Assembly: GCF_907165205.1 (NCBI RefSeq)
Contig: NC_058190.1
Span: 9,184,001-9,248,000 of the forward strand
Length of the DNA: 64,000 nt
DNA from: Coccinella septempunctata
Taxonomy: Eukaryota; Arthropoda; Insecta; Coleoptera; Coccinellidae
Direction: 5' to 3'
The position numbers were made by a program, and so were the translations under genes. Below, piece after piece: positions 10,985 to 22,419 of this stretch. How positions within the stretch are numbered: the stretch's first letter is position 1; each line of letters opens with the position of its first letter. Below the pieces are notes generated by a model. It searched no databases. It worked only from the letters and a program-made list of their open reading frames with translations, and was not told where the DNA came from.

Positions 10985-11920
10985 TCTTTCTTTATAGATA
11001 AAAATAAGATGTCTAAAACACTGGTGTGTGCACTTGTCACTTTTTGCAAGCATCAACATTTCAGAAAATCGGGGATATGGGATCAGTTTCGTGGCGGCGC
11101 CACCATGTCATTTGCTTCGTTTTATCCTTGTTCTATCAAAGGAAGTCCAAGATACTCTCTCGTTTTATTTTGTTTTGCGTTGATATCGAATATCGATCAA
11201 CGAGTGCAAAATATGAACTGGCCCATTTTGTCAGCTGTTGAGGAATATTTGTGATTTACAGTTCAATTTTCGTTGTAAAAACAATTTTGTCAACATTTCA
11301 ACACTACCGAATAAGGGTTCAAAGGAGTATTTACTGTTCTTCTTCAAGATAATTTCCGTTTGACAACTTGAATTCGTGAGGAGGGTAATTCAATATGATT
11401 TAAATAAAACACAATTGATTGGTCAAATATCCAATATATTCAGTTGATAGAAAGGTAATTTTCACTATATCTATTCAGGAAGAATATTTGAAGAACAAAC
11501 TCGAATAGATTTATCAATTTCTGATTCTCAATACATGCTCACAATTCACATTACTTATTTCCAATACAGTTTCTTTGAAATATTGCTGAAGTTGCCATAA
11601 AACTTAGCTATATCCTTCCCGAATGTTCGTTTATCTGATTTTTTCTGCCTCAAATTCCAACAACACCGAATTATTAGCTGTAGTTCTTGATTGTCCATAC
11701 AAAAACCTGAACTTACTGAACGACATGTTGAATAAATGAATGTTCTACACCCCTTTCTCGAAACTAATACATTTTCACACACCAATTGACAATGCTCTGT
11801 CAAATTCTAAACAGCGCTACCTACAGTGGGAAAAACGAAACTGGTCCGATATCCCCACGAAATTAAAAACAATATCGAATCAGTGAATACACCAGAGTTT
11901 TAGACATCTTAGATAAAAAT
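10985..11920. repeat. Inverted-repeat pair around a 0.7 kb AT-rich core
   Basis: AGATGTCTAAAACACTGGTG at about 11007 and its diverged inverse near 11885-11915 (minus strand AGATGTCTAAAACTCTGGTG) head two arms. Homology continues patchily through the CAGTTTCGT/ATATCGAAT blocks. Because the arms face each other, both strands appear to start a short peptide MSKTLV. I think this is a degenerate non-autonomous element, not a gene. Confidence 0.45.
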
Positions 11921-12138
11921 TGTGCCATTTTTTTCGTTGTCACAGAATCACGTAGAAACGGCTGAACCGATTTAATTAATACATTTTTTAAAACCCTATT
12001 CATAGTCTGTAGAATGTTTTTACCGAAGAAAAATTTGAAATCTTTTCCGAGGAAAATGAAGAAAACTAAACGAAATTTAAATTTCGCGTACAATTGTATG
12101 TTGGGTCGTCTACCCTCAACGACCAAGTGATTGACACT

Positions 12139-12222
12139 TGCATAGGCGTATCTGTGAACATAAGCGTATCTGTGAACATAGGTGTATCTGTCAGCATAGT
12201 AGCATCTGTGAACATAGGCGTT
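12139..12222 (+). repeat. 18-bp minisatellite
   Basis: About four and a half imperfect units of GCGTATCTGTGAACATAG in a row. The reading frame through it gives ICEH/ICQH-type repeats, but no gene context supports translation. Confidence 0.75.
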
Positions 12223-12229
12223 TCTTATC

Positions 12230-13085
12230 TACGGGCTTACTAGTTCTATTAATTTTAAGAATTATATGTATACATCCAATACATCGATACAGCGATTACG
12301 CTTTGCACTTTTTTATTCATTTTTAATTTCGGTTGAAGGGTAACTTTTTTAAGTTACATTTGCGTTAAAAAGACGTAAGACTGTGTTTAGTGAGACTTGC
12401 CTTCACAATAACAATGAATAAATCGCCTTTGAGTGTTTGCAGCCTTAAGAGGAGTTTATACCACGGCACTTTTTCGCTATCCGTACAAGGCGTAAAGAGG
12501 GAAAGACTACCAGAATGTGGTAACAATGTGGAACACTTGAACGATACGTAAAAAATAGTTACAATAGTTTCCACTATATGGCAGCACTTAACGAACGCCT
12601 TTTTTCAATTTCACCAGGATACGAATTGTAGACAATGGCGAGAATTTTCAAGAAATTTCTTCATGTGGAATTTTAAACAACGTTTTATGAGTTATTAGAA
12701 TTTTTATGAAAGAAATGTTGAAAATAGTAAGTCACACTTTCCTTCTGGAAAGGTTTTTTCAAAAAAATCTTTACCATTTTCAATTTTTCATTGTGTACTA
12801 TAATAACACCGTTTGCTGTTGGGAACTTAAATGTATAGGGTGTCCAAGGGAAGATGATCAAGTTGTACGTATGGAATTAATCAAAACACAAGATTTTCAA
12901 ATTGACTATATTTTTTCAGACAATGCTACGTAACAATGAGGGGAGTTTTTACCTAAATAAACCCTATAAAAAAGATATCAAGAAAAAATTTAAAATAAGA
13001 GAATACAGCCATTTCGAAATGCTGAAGTTATACTGAGTGGTTGAATAACTTATTCCAGCGAAATTTCTAGCAAACTATAGATTTT
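12230..13085. other. AT-rich stretch; possible DNA-transposon end near 12836
   Basis: The only notable motif is TATAGGGTGTCCAAGG near 12835, which resembles the ends of small TIR elements common in insects. No partner end was identified. Confidence 0.3.
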
Positions 13086-13089
13086 CTGA

Positions 13090-13500
13090 GTTGATTGGGC
13101 GGATGCGAAGGCCGCCGGAATATAGTTCCTATAAAAAAGAATAACTAAACATTCCGTAGTCGATTTCTACGTCGGGATGGTGGAAAAGGGGGAGAGTGAT
13201 TACTCGGAAGGCGACGTTCATTTAGCTTCGTTTATTATTCCACGAACGTCTTCATCGCCTACTAGGTAAACAGCAGCGTCGCACAGGCAGCAGACATCGC
13301 GCTATAATACCGAGGCCTGACGCGACCTTCCTAATTCGTTTCTAAACCGTAACCGATTTACGCGCTGAAGACGACGAACGATCAAGGCGCCCGGAAAAAG
13401 GGTCGTTGCCAAGAGTTGCCTACAGAGCCGGTTTTCGATTATTTCAGCTGATCCAATTCCAGCAGAAGCGGAGCTACAACGCGATCGTGGTGGAGTTCAA
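13090..13500. other. GC-richer single-copy island
   Basis: Contains GGCGACGTTCATTTAGC and AGCAGCGTCGCACAGGCAGC-type sequence with no coding signature. It stands out against AT-rich surroundings and is unrepeated in the window. Confidence 0.35.
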
Positions 13501-13873
13501 TTCAGAAACAAGACACTTTTGAAAAAATTAAAAGGATACAGAATGGTTTGAACTCAATGGAACAATACGAAGGCAACTACAAGACGAGGGTAATTGTTGA
13601 AACCACAGAGCAAAACGAAGGTCTTCGAGTCATTGCTCAGGATTCACAAAACCTGCAATAGTACCACAAGCGCACGACTCGACAGTAATTCTCTTTTCCC
13701 ATCTTTTTGCCACTCTATCTTTGAGACGAGTATGTAAAATTTTCACCTCAGATGATCGATTTTCTGCTTGAATATTTTGTTCACACGAAAACTATCGGGT
13801 ATAATTAGATTATCAAGATGAAAATACTTGTTGGGTTTGGGAACATTATTAAAAGAAACCACTTTGTGTGATG

Positions 13874-13916
13874 GCCAACTTTTCGCAAAATTTTTAATTG
13901 CATCATCAGGGCTCTA
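13874..13916 (-). ncRNA. Hammerhead-like motif, left Penelope arm (degenerate)
   Basis: The minus strand has CTGATGA, a stem capped by TGCAA/TTTTGC, then GAAA followed by AGTTGG. The order matches a type I hammerhead core, but there is one extra T between CTGATGA and stem II, and the ACGT stem III of the right arm is AAGT here. Confidence 0.4.
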
Positions 13917-14356
13917 GAAAAACAACTGAAAGTCAGAAAACCACATCGCAACCGAACAATTTGATACAACCTTCAACCAACAGAAAACCAAGAGGAGTAC
14001 AATCATTTGAAACAGATATATAAACACGGACTACATATATAAAAAGGATTCTTTTCCTGAATGATATAAATATAAATAATATGAATATAAATAGAAAAAT
14101 ATAAAAATGTAAAAAATATAATAAAAAATTGATTTCTCTCGAAATACTCACATTCACAGTTGTGCTTTCTTTGGTCTATTAGAATATCACAGTCAAAAAT
14201 AAAACAGTAAAATAACATTATGGGTACTATAAAATTCATCGAAAATATCAGGGTAGCAGATATCCAGGAGAGATGAATAAATCGAATAATAATCTGTCAT
14301 ATGTACCAGTCTAACAAGAACAATAACACAGGAGTGACAACATGTTTGAAAACAAT

Positions 14357-14689
14357 TCAGGTGTTAAATCTTCCTAACAAATTAAAATATGAGGAACTAA
14401 GTCCATCAATGTCAGATCTTTTGTTGACAGAATTAGGCTCTTTTTTTATACAAATCATCTCCTGTAATAATCTTTTTTTATAATTGGATTGTGATGCTAA
14501 AATTTTTACTTCACCAAAGTTAAAATCATGTCCAGTATCTTTTTTATGTTCTACTAAAGCAGTTGGATTTTTTTTAATCAAAAAATTTTTACAATCATTA
14601 GAATGTTCATAAATTCTTTGTTTCTGATATCTACCTGTCTGACCTATATAACATTTTGAACAACTTATACAAGGTACCTGATATACCAC
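14357..14689 (-). pseudogene. GIY-YIG endonuclease domain of a Penelope-like element
   Basis: The open frame covers about 110 codons and lacks a credible ATG because it is the 3' part of a longer ORF. It reads VYQVPCISCSKCYIGQTGR: the two paired cysteines of the Penelope CCHH motif and the YIG half of GIY-YIG. Next come RIYEHSND, ALVEHKKDTGHDF (paired histidines) and LLQEMICIKKEPNSVN, which includes the conserved Glu and Asn of the fold. The endonuclease is thought to nick target DNA for retrotransposition. The domain is nearly complete, but the upstream RT is missing. Confidence 0.85.
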
Positions 14690-14961
14690 ATCTTAAATCA
14701 GATCTTTTCCTGTTCTTGATTTCAAACGAGAAAAGAAAAGGTTTCGAAGTGTATTATATTTTTTACATTTTTTATATTTTTCTATTTATATTCATGTTAT
14801 TTATATTTATATCATTCAGGAAAAGAATCCTTTTTATATATGCTGTCCGTGTTTATATTTCTGTTTTAAATGATTGTACTTCTCTTGGTTTTCTGTTGGT
14901 TGAAGGTTGTATCAAATTGTTCGGTTGCGATGTAGTTTTCTGACGTTTAGTTGTTTTTCTA

Positions 14962-15004
14962 GAGCCCTGATGATGCAATCATCAATTTTGCGAAACGTTG
15001 GCCA
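14962..15004 (+). ncRNA. Hammerhead-like motif, right Penelope arm
   Basis: GCC-CTGATGA at 14965-14973, stem II GCAA/TTGC, GAAA at 14992-14995, then CGTT and GGCC. This would give a minimal palindromic stem III (ACGT), cleavage after GTT and a three-base stem I (GCC/GGC). The extra T before stem II departs from the consensus. Penelope-like elements are known to carry hammerhead ribozymes in their pseudo-LTRs. Confidence 0.4.
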
Positions 15005-15089
15005 TCACACAAAGTGGTTTCTTTTAATAACGTTTCCAAACCCAACAAGTATTTTCATCTTGATAATTTGCTGCAACGAAAAATCTATC

Positions 15090-15760
15090 TGTATAATTAG
15101 ATTGCCGACCACGCATTAGCGAATTCGTCATCGTTAAGTTGCTGATAGATTTTCGATTGATCGTGGTACCACTACTGGTTTCTCTGCTGGAATAAAAATG
15201 CTGTAATATCTTCAAAGAACTACCCAGAGGTAATAAGGTGCCAGAGCATCTAGTTAGCGAAGGAAATGACAACGCCCCTGGACGCTTAGGAAGGAGAAAT
15301 GGACAAAAAGTCGTCCTCCATATGGTGAACTGACAGGTCAACATAAGAAAGAGGGCATTGGGGTATGTGGACGGATAAAACAGCACCCATCTTAAAGGCA
15401 GCGAAACTAGCTGCCTACACTTGTGCCCGAGAGCCATCTATATTAAAACTGGTAGCTACGCCACGTTGGGAATCCTGAAATCATACACCCTAGGATTTCT
15501 GCTGATATGGCAATATACCTTAATGCTGATCATCCGGTCTCATTTGGCCTTGCCAGAGCAACACAACTCATACCTTGACGAAAATGGTATGAATTAATGG
15601 TCCTTTTATCCGGAAGGTTACGGAAAAGAGATAAGACACTTGATGCCTTGATCTTTATAATAGTTGCCTGAGACAAGAAAGTGTACCAGAATCGTGCGTG
15701 GAGCAGAATTCATATTGATATTTTGGAAAGGAGTTGCTTCAAACTTGGATAACAATTGAC
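15090..15760. other. Unassigned stretch between Penelope and LINE relics
   Basis: Moderate GC sequence. A minus-strand frame of 137 codons (15024-15437) and a broken plus-strand frame near 15480-15600 (ISADMAIYLNADHPVSFGLA) show no family I recognise. The latter might belong to the LINE tail that follows. Confidence 0.3.
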
Positions 15761-15764
15761 CCAT

Positions 15765-16011
15765 TAGTTTGCTAACTCAAGTTTACAAACTTTTTACCAG
15801 GATAACTGCTTTCGGAAAAGCAGTTAACTCTCTCTTCGTTACAGACATGGGTTACCTCTTTCCACTCCACGCTGCCAAGGAGGACTTTAAGACTACTCCG
15901 AGAAGCAACTTTCTCCTCAAAAGACTGTTAGAGACGTGGAATCGGTTTCTCACGAAAGCTGTGTGTTCACAATCGGTGAATCTCTTCAAGAACTCTCTGG
16001 ATAGATGGTAA
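15765..16011 (+). mobile_element. CR1/L2-like LINE C-terminal fragment
   Basis: The frame reads LLTQVYKLFTRITAFGKAVN and then NFLLKRLLETWNRFLTKAV, ending SVNLFKNSLDRW and a stop. This matches the end of CR1/jockey-type ORF2 proteins: LITVYKxLTG, then FxxRVVxxWNxLPxxVVxAxSVNxFKNxLD. Upstream parts are not recognisable. Confidence 0.7.
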
Positions 16012-17329
16012 GGCCAACAACATTGATTAATTTCAGTTCATTCAATTTTACGTTCCATTCTCTTGCTTGCATCTACTTCTTGTAAACCATCCAAACCAAG
16101 ATTGTTGGGTAGGACGAGTTATTTTTTGTAACAAAATGGCGAATGCGAAAGTTTAATGGCCACTGCTCTAACCTCATCTACAAATAACGTACCTATGCTA
16201 AATATCATTGCTTCCCTAACTAGGTAAACTAGTTCCTCCTGCCGAGTTCCGGTGGCCACGTATAGTACCCCATTTCTGCGATGCGCTAATTGACCGAAGC
16301 AGCAGCCCCACTCTCAGTGTTTTCAAAAGCGAAAAACTACACATTTTATTATTCATTCTTTTTGTTCGCTTTGTTGAATTAATTTCTCAATGTTTTCACT
16401 TACATTGTGGTAAAACTTCTTTTAACTGTTCACCTCATTTAAGTAATTCTCTTTCTAGTCCTCTCATTCAATACTGGTGTCAAATTGTTCTACAGAAAGG
16501 TCATGTACTCTCAGTCTTCTTAAAATTATTACTTAATCCATTTCCATGTCCTTTTCATGATTTCATTATAGATTAAATGTGTCCACGTGCGAGACTATAA
16601 AAAGTCTACAAAAAATTTTGATGATAATTTTTTACTGTTTTATTATATTTTACACCTCAACTATATTTTCAGATCTCTTTACATTTTCTCACATGGAAAT
16701 GGGTATGCAGCACCAGAATTGAATTCTTCTCACGTCATTCTCATTGATAATGAATACTGATTTATTGTCCTCTCATGATTATCTCTTTTATTTGAATCAG
16801 TTTATTTCATTTCTCAGCCAACTTTTTTGACTGCTCAATTACATATGACTAATTACTCTTGTCGAGTTTCAGATTAATGTTCCTCATGTTCTCCAGGGTG
16901 GATCCTGGATTTTTAGTTTTCCTTCAGAACACGATTTGAACTTCTCAAAGATGGTCCAATGGTCAGTGATAAGCCATGATACTGGTTGACAGTCTCTCGT
17001 CCTGGTTCCACCCTGGAAGGTCTGCTCTGGTGATGGTGTACACTCTCAATTGTTATGATCTACTCGTTGAACTCTCATTGATACATTCTCATATTCATTC
17101 ACCGTGCTCTATATACATGTTAGTTTTGAGCCTTCTACTATTCTCGAAACCAACGATTAGTGGTTTTCCTCATTATAACTCTCGATTTGTACCTCTCATA
17201 ATTTATCAATTGTATATTCTATTTTTCTGATGGACGTTCTAATCGTGCTTACTTGTAAGTAGTCCGTCTCTATAACTGTTGTATTCATTGATGAATTTTT
17301 TTCAGTCTTCAAGACCAACGTTATGTATA
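16012..17329. other. AT-rich stretch rich in TCTCA motifs
   Basis: Scattered TCTCA/CTCAT words recur through this and the next kilobase and continue into the tandem repeat at 17330. I see no gene and no defined element boundaries. Confidence 0.35.
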
Positions 17330-17525
17330 TTAGTTATAATATTCTTCTTTTTCTCATATTAATCATAACATTCTTGCTCTTCTCATATCAATTATAATAT
17401 TCTTGCTCTTCTCATATAAATTATAATAGTCTTGCTCCTCTGAGATCAATTATTCTTGCTCTTCTCATTTAAGTTATAATATTCTTGCTCTGCTCATATT
17501 TAAATTATAATTATTGCTCTACTCA
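17330..17525. repeat. Tandem repeat, about 33-bp unit
   Basis: About six imperfect units of the form TTATAATATTCTTGCTCTTC followed by TCATAT, with length variation. A continuous pyrimidine-rich minisatellite. Confidence 0.8.
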
Positions 17526-18580
17526 CATTTTATGTATTGATCTCTCATTGATGACCAGACTTAGATACAGTTTCACCTCTACACTATTACAACTCAGCCT
17601 TCTCATTAAAATTCATTATTCTGACTTTCTGTTTTTCTGATGGAATGAAGAGGCTCTCGCAATCAATTTTCAGTGATTGCTTTGTTACTGTAAACGTTGT
17701 GTTAATTTTGAATTTATTGAACTTTCTCGAAGTCTAAGTCTGACTCAAGTGACTTTTCATTCATACTACTTTGGATTATCTCTGCTTTAGTTGAATAATG
17801 CCTCTCTGAGTCTATAGATGTTGTTATTATTTGTTTCATTACTGTATTAGCTTCATGCAGCTGCCTTATTCATTTTATGGTTGTGAACGTTATACAATAA
17901 ATGTTTTCATATCATATCCAACCCGATTATCTGGTAATACAGTCAACTACTCTTTTTTTACAAAATCGTAACACTGATTTGGAACAGCTTCAAATCAAAT
18001 AAGGGTATCATTCCAACGGACAGCACACCAAGCAAATAATAAATAATTAAGAGGAATTGACTCCAAAGCTCATTCTGAGTATTCATACAGATATCATATT
18101 AATAAAGTTAGTAGGTCAGGAGTCCCACCCTTTCGGGCCGATTAGATTAAAAGACCATAATGAAATGAATTTCATAAATACCGTGGCCAGAAGATTACTC
18201 CTTGCTCTGTGAGTTGAATCGATACTTGCACAGCCTCTTATAGAGACTTCAAAGTAACTTAGGTGGCTGTGATACTACCCACCTCTGTCCGTGATAGGTT
18301 ATAACCTCCCTTTTGACAGTTTTGTGAATATGTTCACATTTGCATTTGGTGAACGTCAAAAATCTCAGTTTTTTCAGACTTTTTCGGTCTTTTCCGATAT
18401 GGAACCAAAAAGTGCTATATTTAGCTCCTTTGCTATAAACACCGTCTGATTGATTATTCAGCTTTCGTTTGGTTTCTCTCGATGTGTTAAAGACCATGTA
18501 CCTTGTTTTTAAGTCCTTGAGTCCTTAATCGAAAGGTTCATTATCAAGTAGAATCAACCAATTAACTAATAATCAATACC
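17526..18580. other. AT-rich stretch with no recognised gene
   Basis: A minus-strand ATG frame of 82 codons (18249-18497) is lysine-rich and has no recognisable domain, so I do not call it a gene. The segment 18110-18300 is slightly GC-richer and appears unique. Confidence 0.35.
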
Positions 18581-19795
18581 TATACTTCATTCAAATTTAT
18601 TTTAGCAGTCGGTTGGCCATGAAATAATTTTCTCAAGTTTTTGTAACTAGAACGAAGTTAGGTTGGCACTCATGAAATGTCGTTAATGTCATAACGCCGT
18701 TGCCACAACTAATATCAGTTTTTATTACGAAAATGCCGAAAGTGATTGAAAAAAGAGAAAGAGACAGGGTATTAGGAAGTGCTATTTAGAATTTAGGTCC
18801 GCTCATTCAAATAGTTATACCTTGATATTCTAAAATCCAAAATACGTCAGACGGTAGCGAACATATTCAATGTAAGAGAATTTATATAATGTTTCATCTG
18901 AATCTAAACGACTTATATTTCAGCTGGATATTTCCACAATTAGAAAGATTGTGAATGAAGAGGATGACAAAGAATTTCCTTCTATTAGGAGACCCAAAAA
19001 AAAGATGACATTTGAGAATTTTATGTTTGAGTGAATTAATGCGAAAAGTTTACTACAGAATTTTCGATAAATGTCATCGGAGAATAACTTCCCTAAAATG
19101 GATTTTTCCATTTTTCATTTGACTTGTTCTATACAATGTAAATGTCTTAAGGTACTAATAAATACCTAATTATTATTATTACATCAATGTATTAAGATGA
19201 GTAGCCCCAAATACGCGCAAGTTGCCCTGTTACTTGTTTATTCATGTGAAATTTTTGTTCAAAGGTGAAGTTCATCTTAACTTGAAACTTCCTTCAATTC
19301 CTTTTACTTATATTGATGCAAGATGATTTTTGTTGAAGAATTTAACATTCTTGTCATTATCTGTTAATTCCTTCGGGAGATACCCATTCCCAACCACTGC
19401 ATCATATGCATTTCATCTTCGGGTTAATATTTTTGAAATCTACAAATGATGTCAGCCAAAGAAGATAACGAACATTAACTCTCTTAAAGCTAGTGCATAT
19501 TATGATATTATACTGATCTCTTGTATTTTCCATGCAAAAAACTGGATTTGGTATGCCTTCAATCAGTTTGTATAAACTTCAATTATGTTCGTCACATATT
19601 TTCCGAAGAGATTCGACATTGTGATGAAATACGTAATAACAGAAACTTTTACGTAGAACGGACAACATAGCGTTGATTTAAAACCCAAAAATGTTTTGAC
19701 AAGCTTCATAACCCCACATTTTCATACTATACAGAGTGAAATGTGTCAAATTTCCATGGCCAACTGACTGCTAAAATAAAAGTGAATGAAGTATA
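18581..19795 (+). mobile_element. 1.2 kb TIR DNA transposon, copy 2 (reference orientation)
   Basis: The ends are TATACTTCATTCAAATTTAT with AGCAGTCGGTTGGCCATG, and the inverse at 19755-19795. At 18733 it reads MPKVIEKRERDRVLGS, then GPLIQ near 18803, and at 18924-19010 LDISTIRKIVNEEDDKEFPS followed by RRPKK. The STIRKI...GRPKK pattern resembles the helix-turn-helix region at the N-terminus of insect IS630/Tc1-type DDE transposases, with stops between the pieces. The rest of the interior shows no DDE motif. I read it as a decayed derivative of an autonomous element, propagated as a non-autonomous family. Superfamily assignment is tentative. Confidence 0.85.
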
Positions 19796-20129
19796 TATTC
19801 AATTCGCCCTATGCAGTTGACTAATTCAAGTGGGCGGGTCTCCAATCTAATCACGAACAATATCAAAATAGAAAGAGATCTAAAAGAGCCTCATTATAAT
19901 TCTGGAATTGTAACATAGTTAGAATATATTATAAATACTTTTTTCAGTAGAAGCCATTCATTCTGAAAACTGAAAAGGCACACAAATAGTTCACCTGACG
20001 AACAAATACCTATATTTAAGGAATATAAATACTATCACATTCGCCGTACCCAGGAAACCAACAAGAAAAATTGTCAGATTGGAATAATTTCCCGAGGAAA
20101 CTTCATTTATAGTGGGAGAATTTATTCTC
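19796..20129. other. AT-rich stretch with no recognised feature
   Basis: Nothing coding or repeated in the window was seen here. Confidence 0.4.
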
Positions 20130-20340
20130 GCCACTTATGAAATCTTCAGAATGTATTTTCCGTCCTGAAGCAGCCCGATTAACCGGTACACTTCAATGCC
20201 CCGAGGGTCGAAGTGATTAACATCTTGCAACAAGTTGTTAATAAATCGCGGTGTATCATCGCTACTTCCTTTCAGTCGTCGGACCCACGGCTCTCGTCCT
20301 TCCTGGGCGCTCAATCTCACATTTCATTTCGAATTTGCAG
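20130..20340. other. GC-richer single-copy island
   Basis: Contains CGAAGTGATTAACATC, TTAATAAATCGCGG and CGTCGGACCCACGGC-type sequence. No coding signature. It is similar in character to the other islands. Confidence 0.35.
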
Positions 20341-20711
20341 CCCACTCCTTCTCTCGAACATCGGGAAGTTATACAGGGTCATTCCTTCTTAACGTCACCC
20401 TAAATAATACGGAGAACCACTCAAAATATTTTCATGGAATTCATTTTCTTTGTGTCATTTGGAATGCTGTGAAAATCTAGATCAAGAGTATGTTTATGTT
20501 ACTTCTGGTTATGCTGGAAGTAGCAAATAGCATCAGTACATAATATTAAATGACGTCCTCCTCCGCCCCTGTATGTCTATCCGTTCGCGATAAACTCAAA
20601 AGATACTGAACGGATTTCCATGCGATTTTCACCAAAAGACAGAATGATTCAAAATAAAGGTTTGGGTGTATAATTTGTTAAGGTTTTTGTTTGGAATATT
20701 ACGATAATGGG
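20341..20711. other. AT-rich DNA with repeat-like TCCGTTCGCGAT block
   Basis: At about 20570-20690 the phrase TGTATGTCTATCCGTTCGCG and the following AAACTCAAAAG resemble a sequence that recurs in insect mobile elements. It directly precedes the 0.5 kb inverted-pair repeat and may be part of the same element. Confidence 0.3.
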
Positions 20712-21242
20712 GGATTCTCCTCAATTTGGGTTATCACAGCATATGCAAGTTTAAACTTAATAATTATTAGTTTCATTCATGAATTTTTCAAATGCACCGC
20801 GGAAACTATTCAAAATCATTCTTCGAATATAAGGTTTCAAAATTTAAATCGCTTCGTTTCTAGTTTACGATTTGGCAACAGCTTCTACTAGAAAATAAAA
20901 AGGACACAATCTTGTTTATAAATTAACAGCTGTTATCTGCCATCATAAGGCGCGTGCTCACTGGCGAGCCTCAACAGCAACTGGCCATAAAATTTCCATA
21001 AAATTTTACGACCCCCCTAGTTCGTCGCAGACTTCATAGACAGCCATCTATCATGTCTATCTCATCAAGAAAGTGTATTTGTTGTCCCTTATTATCAACG
21101 CATATTTCAGTCGTTGTTGCCAACTTGTGCAAAAGAAACGAAACGCTTTAAATTTTAAATACCCATTTTTATTTTTCATTTTCAAGTACTCAAAATAATT
21201 TTTTTTGGGAAACGGTTGAAATGGTTGTTTGAAAATGTGACG
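20712..21242 (+). repeat. 0.5 kb dispersed repeat, copy 1
   Basis: Homologous along its length, in opposite orientation, to 27645-28160. Landmarks are TCGTTTCTAGTTTACGATTT, GGCGCGTGCTCACTGGCGAG, ATAGACAGCCATC and GAAACGAAACGCTTTAAATT. No conserved reading frame survives in both copies, so it is probably a non-coding mobile element. Confidence 0.8.
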
Positions 21243-21922
21243 TGTCAAAGATATTTCATAAAAAATACATCATTTTCGTCAGAAGGAGTATTCCCTATTA
21301 TGCAAAATGTGGGAATGAGTGAGTCCTTCTTTAGCTTTCATTGTCAGTTTGACAGTAGGTCACTCCAACTATCTAACCTCAAAAAATTGTGGAGGACTAA
21401 CAAACGCAGCATTACAAGTGAAATTCCAAACTTGAAGAATATTTTCGTTGTTCCAAGGTACAAAATAATGGCATTTAAGTTCATCAACTCCAAGAATTTT
21501 TATTCGGCAATCCGTGAAAGAAATACGACTTTATACGGGTAGTTTATAGAAGAAATGAATATTTTTTCTAAATGTAAATACATAATTTTATGTAATTCAA
21601 TTATAATAAATATTCTTGAAAAGATGCACTGTTATATTGAAAATATATATTCACTATATCTATAAAACAGGAACAGTGTGAAAATATAATCAGTACAAAA
21701 TATAAACAATAGATATAAATTGTAAGAAAATAAACAGCATAAATTAAAAGAGTATAAAGCAATATCCAATATAAACCATCTCTCTTAATAATAACATCCA
21801 AATATTTTTGTTGTCTCCTTGTCAAGTGTCATTTGTATGTGAAGCATCTTATGTTAAAATACAGAAATTCCTGCAGGAAAACTAACAATATCTCTGTTTC
21901 CTCGGCTTCCACATCCAACAAC
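21243..21922. other. AT-rich stretch with no recognised feature
   Basis: An open frame of 108 codons (to 21542) lacks an ATG start and has no recognised domain. The remainder is very AT-rich. Confidence 0.4.
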
Positions 21923-21930
21923 ACAACAAG

Positions 21931-22177
21931 CATAGACATAGAGACATGGACTGAGCAATGTCAGCAAGAAAATGTCTTTTTTATAGAAAGAGAGAAATGA
22001 TCGTCGGACACCTGTCTCTTTTTTATTCACATAGTCACATTCACATTCACATAGTCACATAAAATTCTAGAAAAAGATAACTGCATGCCCGACGTGCGTT
22101 TCTCTCTGTCAATTTTTTTGGCCGTATTTCATGCATGGATATAAAGGGAAGGCACAGTCCATGTCTATATGTCTATG
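21931..22177. mobile_element. MITE with 8-bp target duplication (hAT or P type)
   Basis: The 23-base terminal inverted repeats, CATAGACATAGAGACATGGA... at 21931-21953 and its inverse at 22155-22177, differ at one or two positions. They are flanked by a perfect 8-bp direct repeat ACAACAAG at 21923-21930 and 22178-22185. Eight-base duplications are typical of hAT and P superfamily elements. At 247 bases it is a non-autonomous miniature element; the intact duplication suggests a fairly recent insertion. It contains an internal CACATAGTCACATTCACATT mini-repeat. Confidence 0.88.
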
Positions 22178-22185
22178 ACAACAAG

Positions 22186-22419
22186 TGAATGTGAATGGCA
22201 TAATTATTCACTTCCTACGAAAATACTGTGTGACTTGTCCAAGTTATTGAATACTTTCATTACCATTACTAACGCAAATTTTACACTATTAGAGGTAGAA
22301 CCACTAGGACTAACACCACCAGCAACTTTAAATTTAATGCTATTTCAATGTACGTATGTACATTAACTAAAAGTTAAATAATATTTCGAATTATATGTTA
22401 TGTTTGCATACACAATACC
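22186..22419. other. Spacer with no recognised feature
   Basis: No coding or repeat signal seen. Confidence 0.4.

Larger units (their letters stand above)
13795..15080 (-). mobile_element. Penelope-like retroelement fragment with inverted terminal arms
   Basis: Two arms of about 330 bases, 13795-14130 and 14745-15080, are inverted copies of each other (for example CCAAACCCAACAAGTATTTT in the right arm against its inverse in the left). They enclose a GIY-YIG endonuclease reading frame on the minus strand (14357-14689). This fits the family: Penelope-like elements encode reverse transcriptase plus GIY-YIG endonuclease and are often flanked by pseudo-LTRs that may lie inverted. The reverse transcriptase itself was not found, so the copy is heavily deleted. 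Each arm holds a hammerhead-like motif. Confidence 0.75.

Noticed and set aside
11009..12126. Two small genes both beginning MSKTLV on opposite strands
   Set aside because: The shared start reflects the two arms of an inverted repeat; the frames diverge immediately and have no domains.
12138..12326. Cys/His repeat peptide (ICEH units) as a zinc-binding protein
   Set aside because: It is the translation of an 18-bp minisatellite with no upstream coding context.
13933..14943. Hydrophobic frames in the Penelope arms as membrane proteins
   Set aside because: They are mirrored in both inverted arms and arise from A/T-rich repeats.
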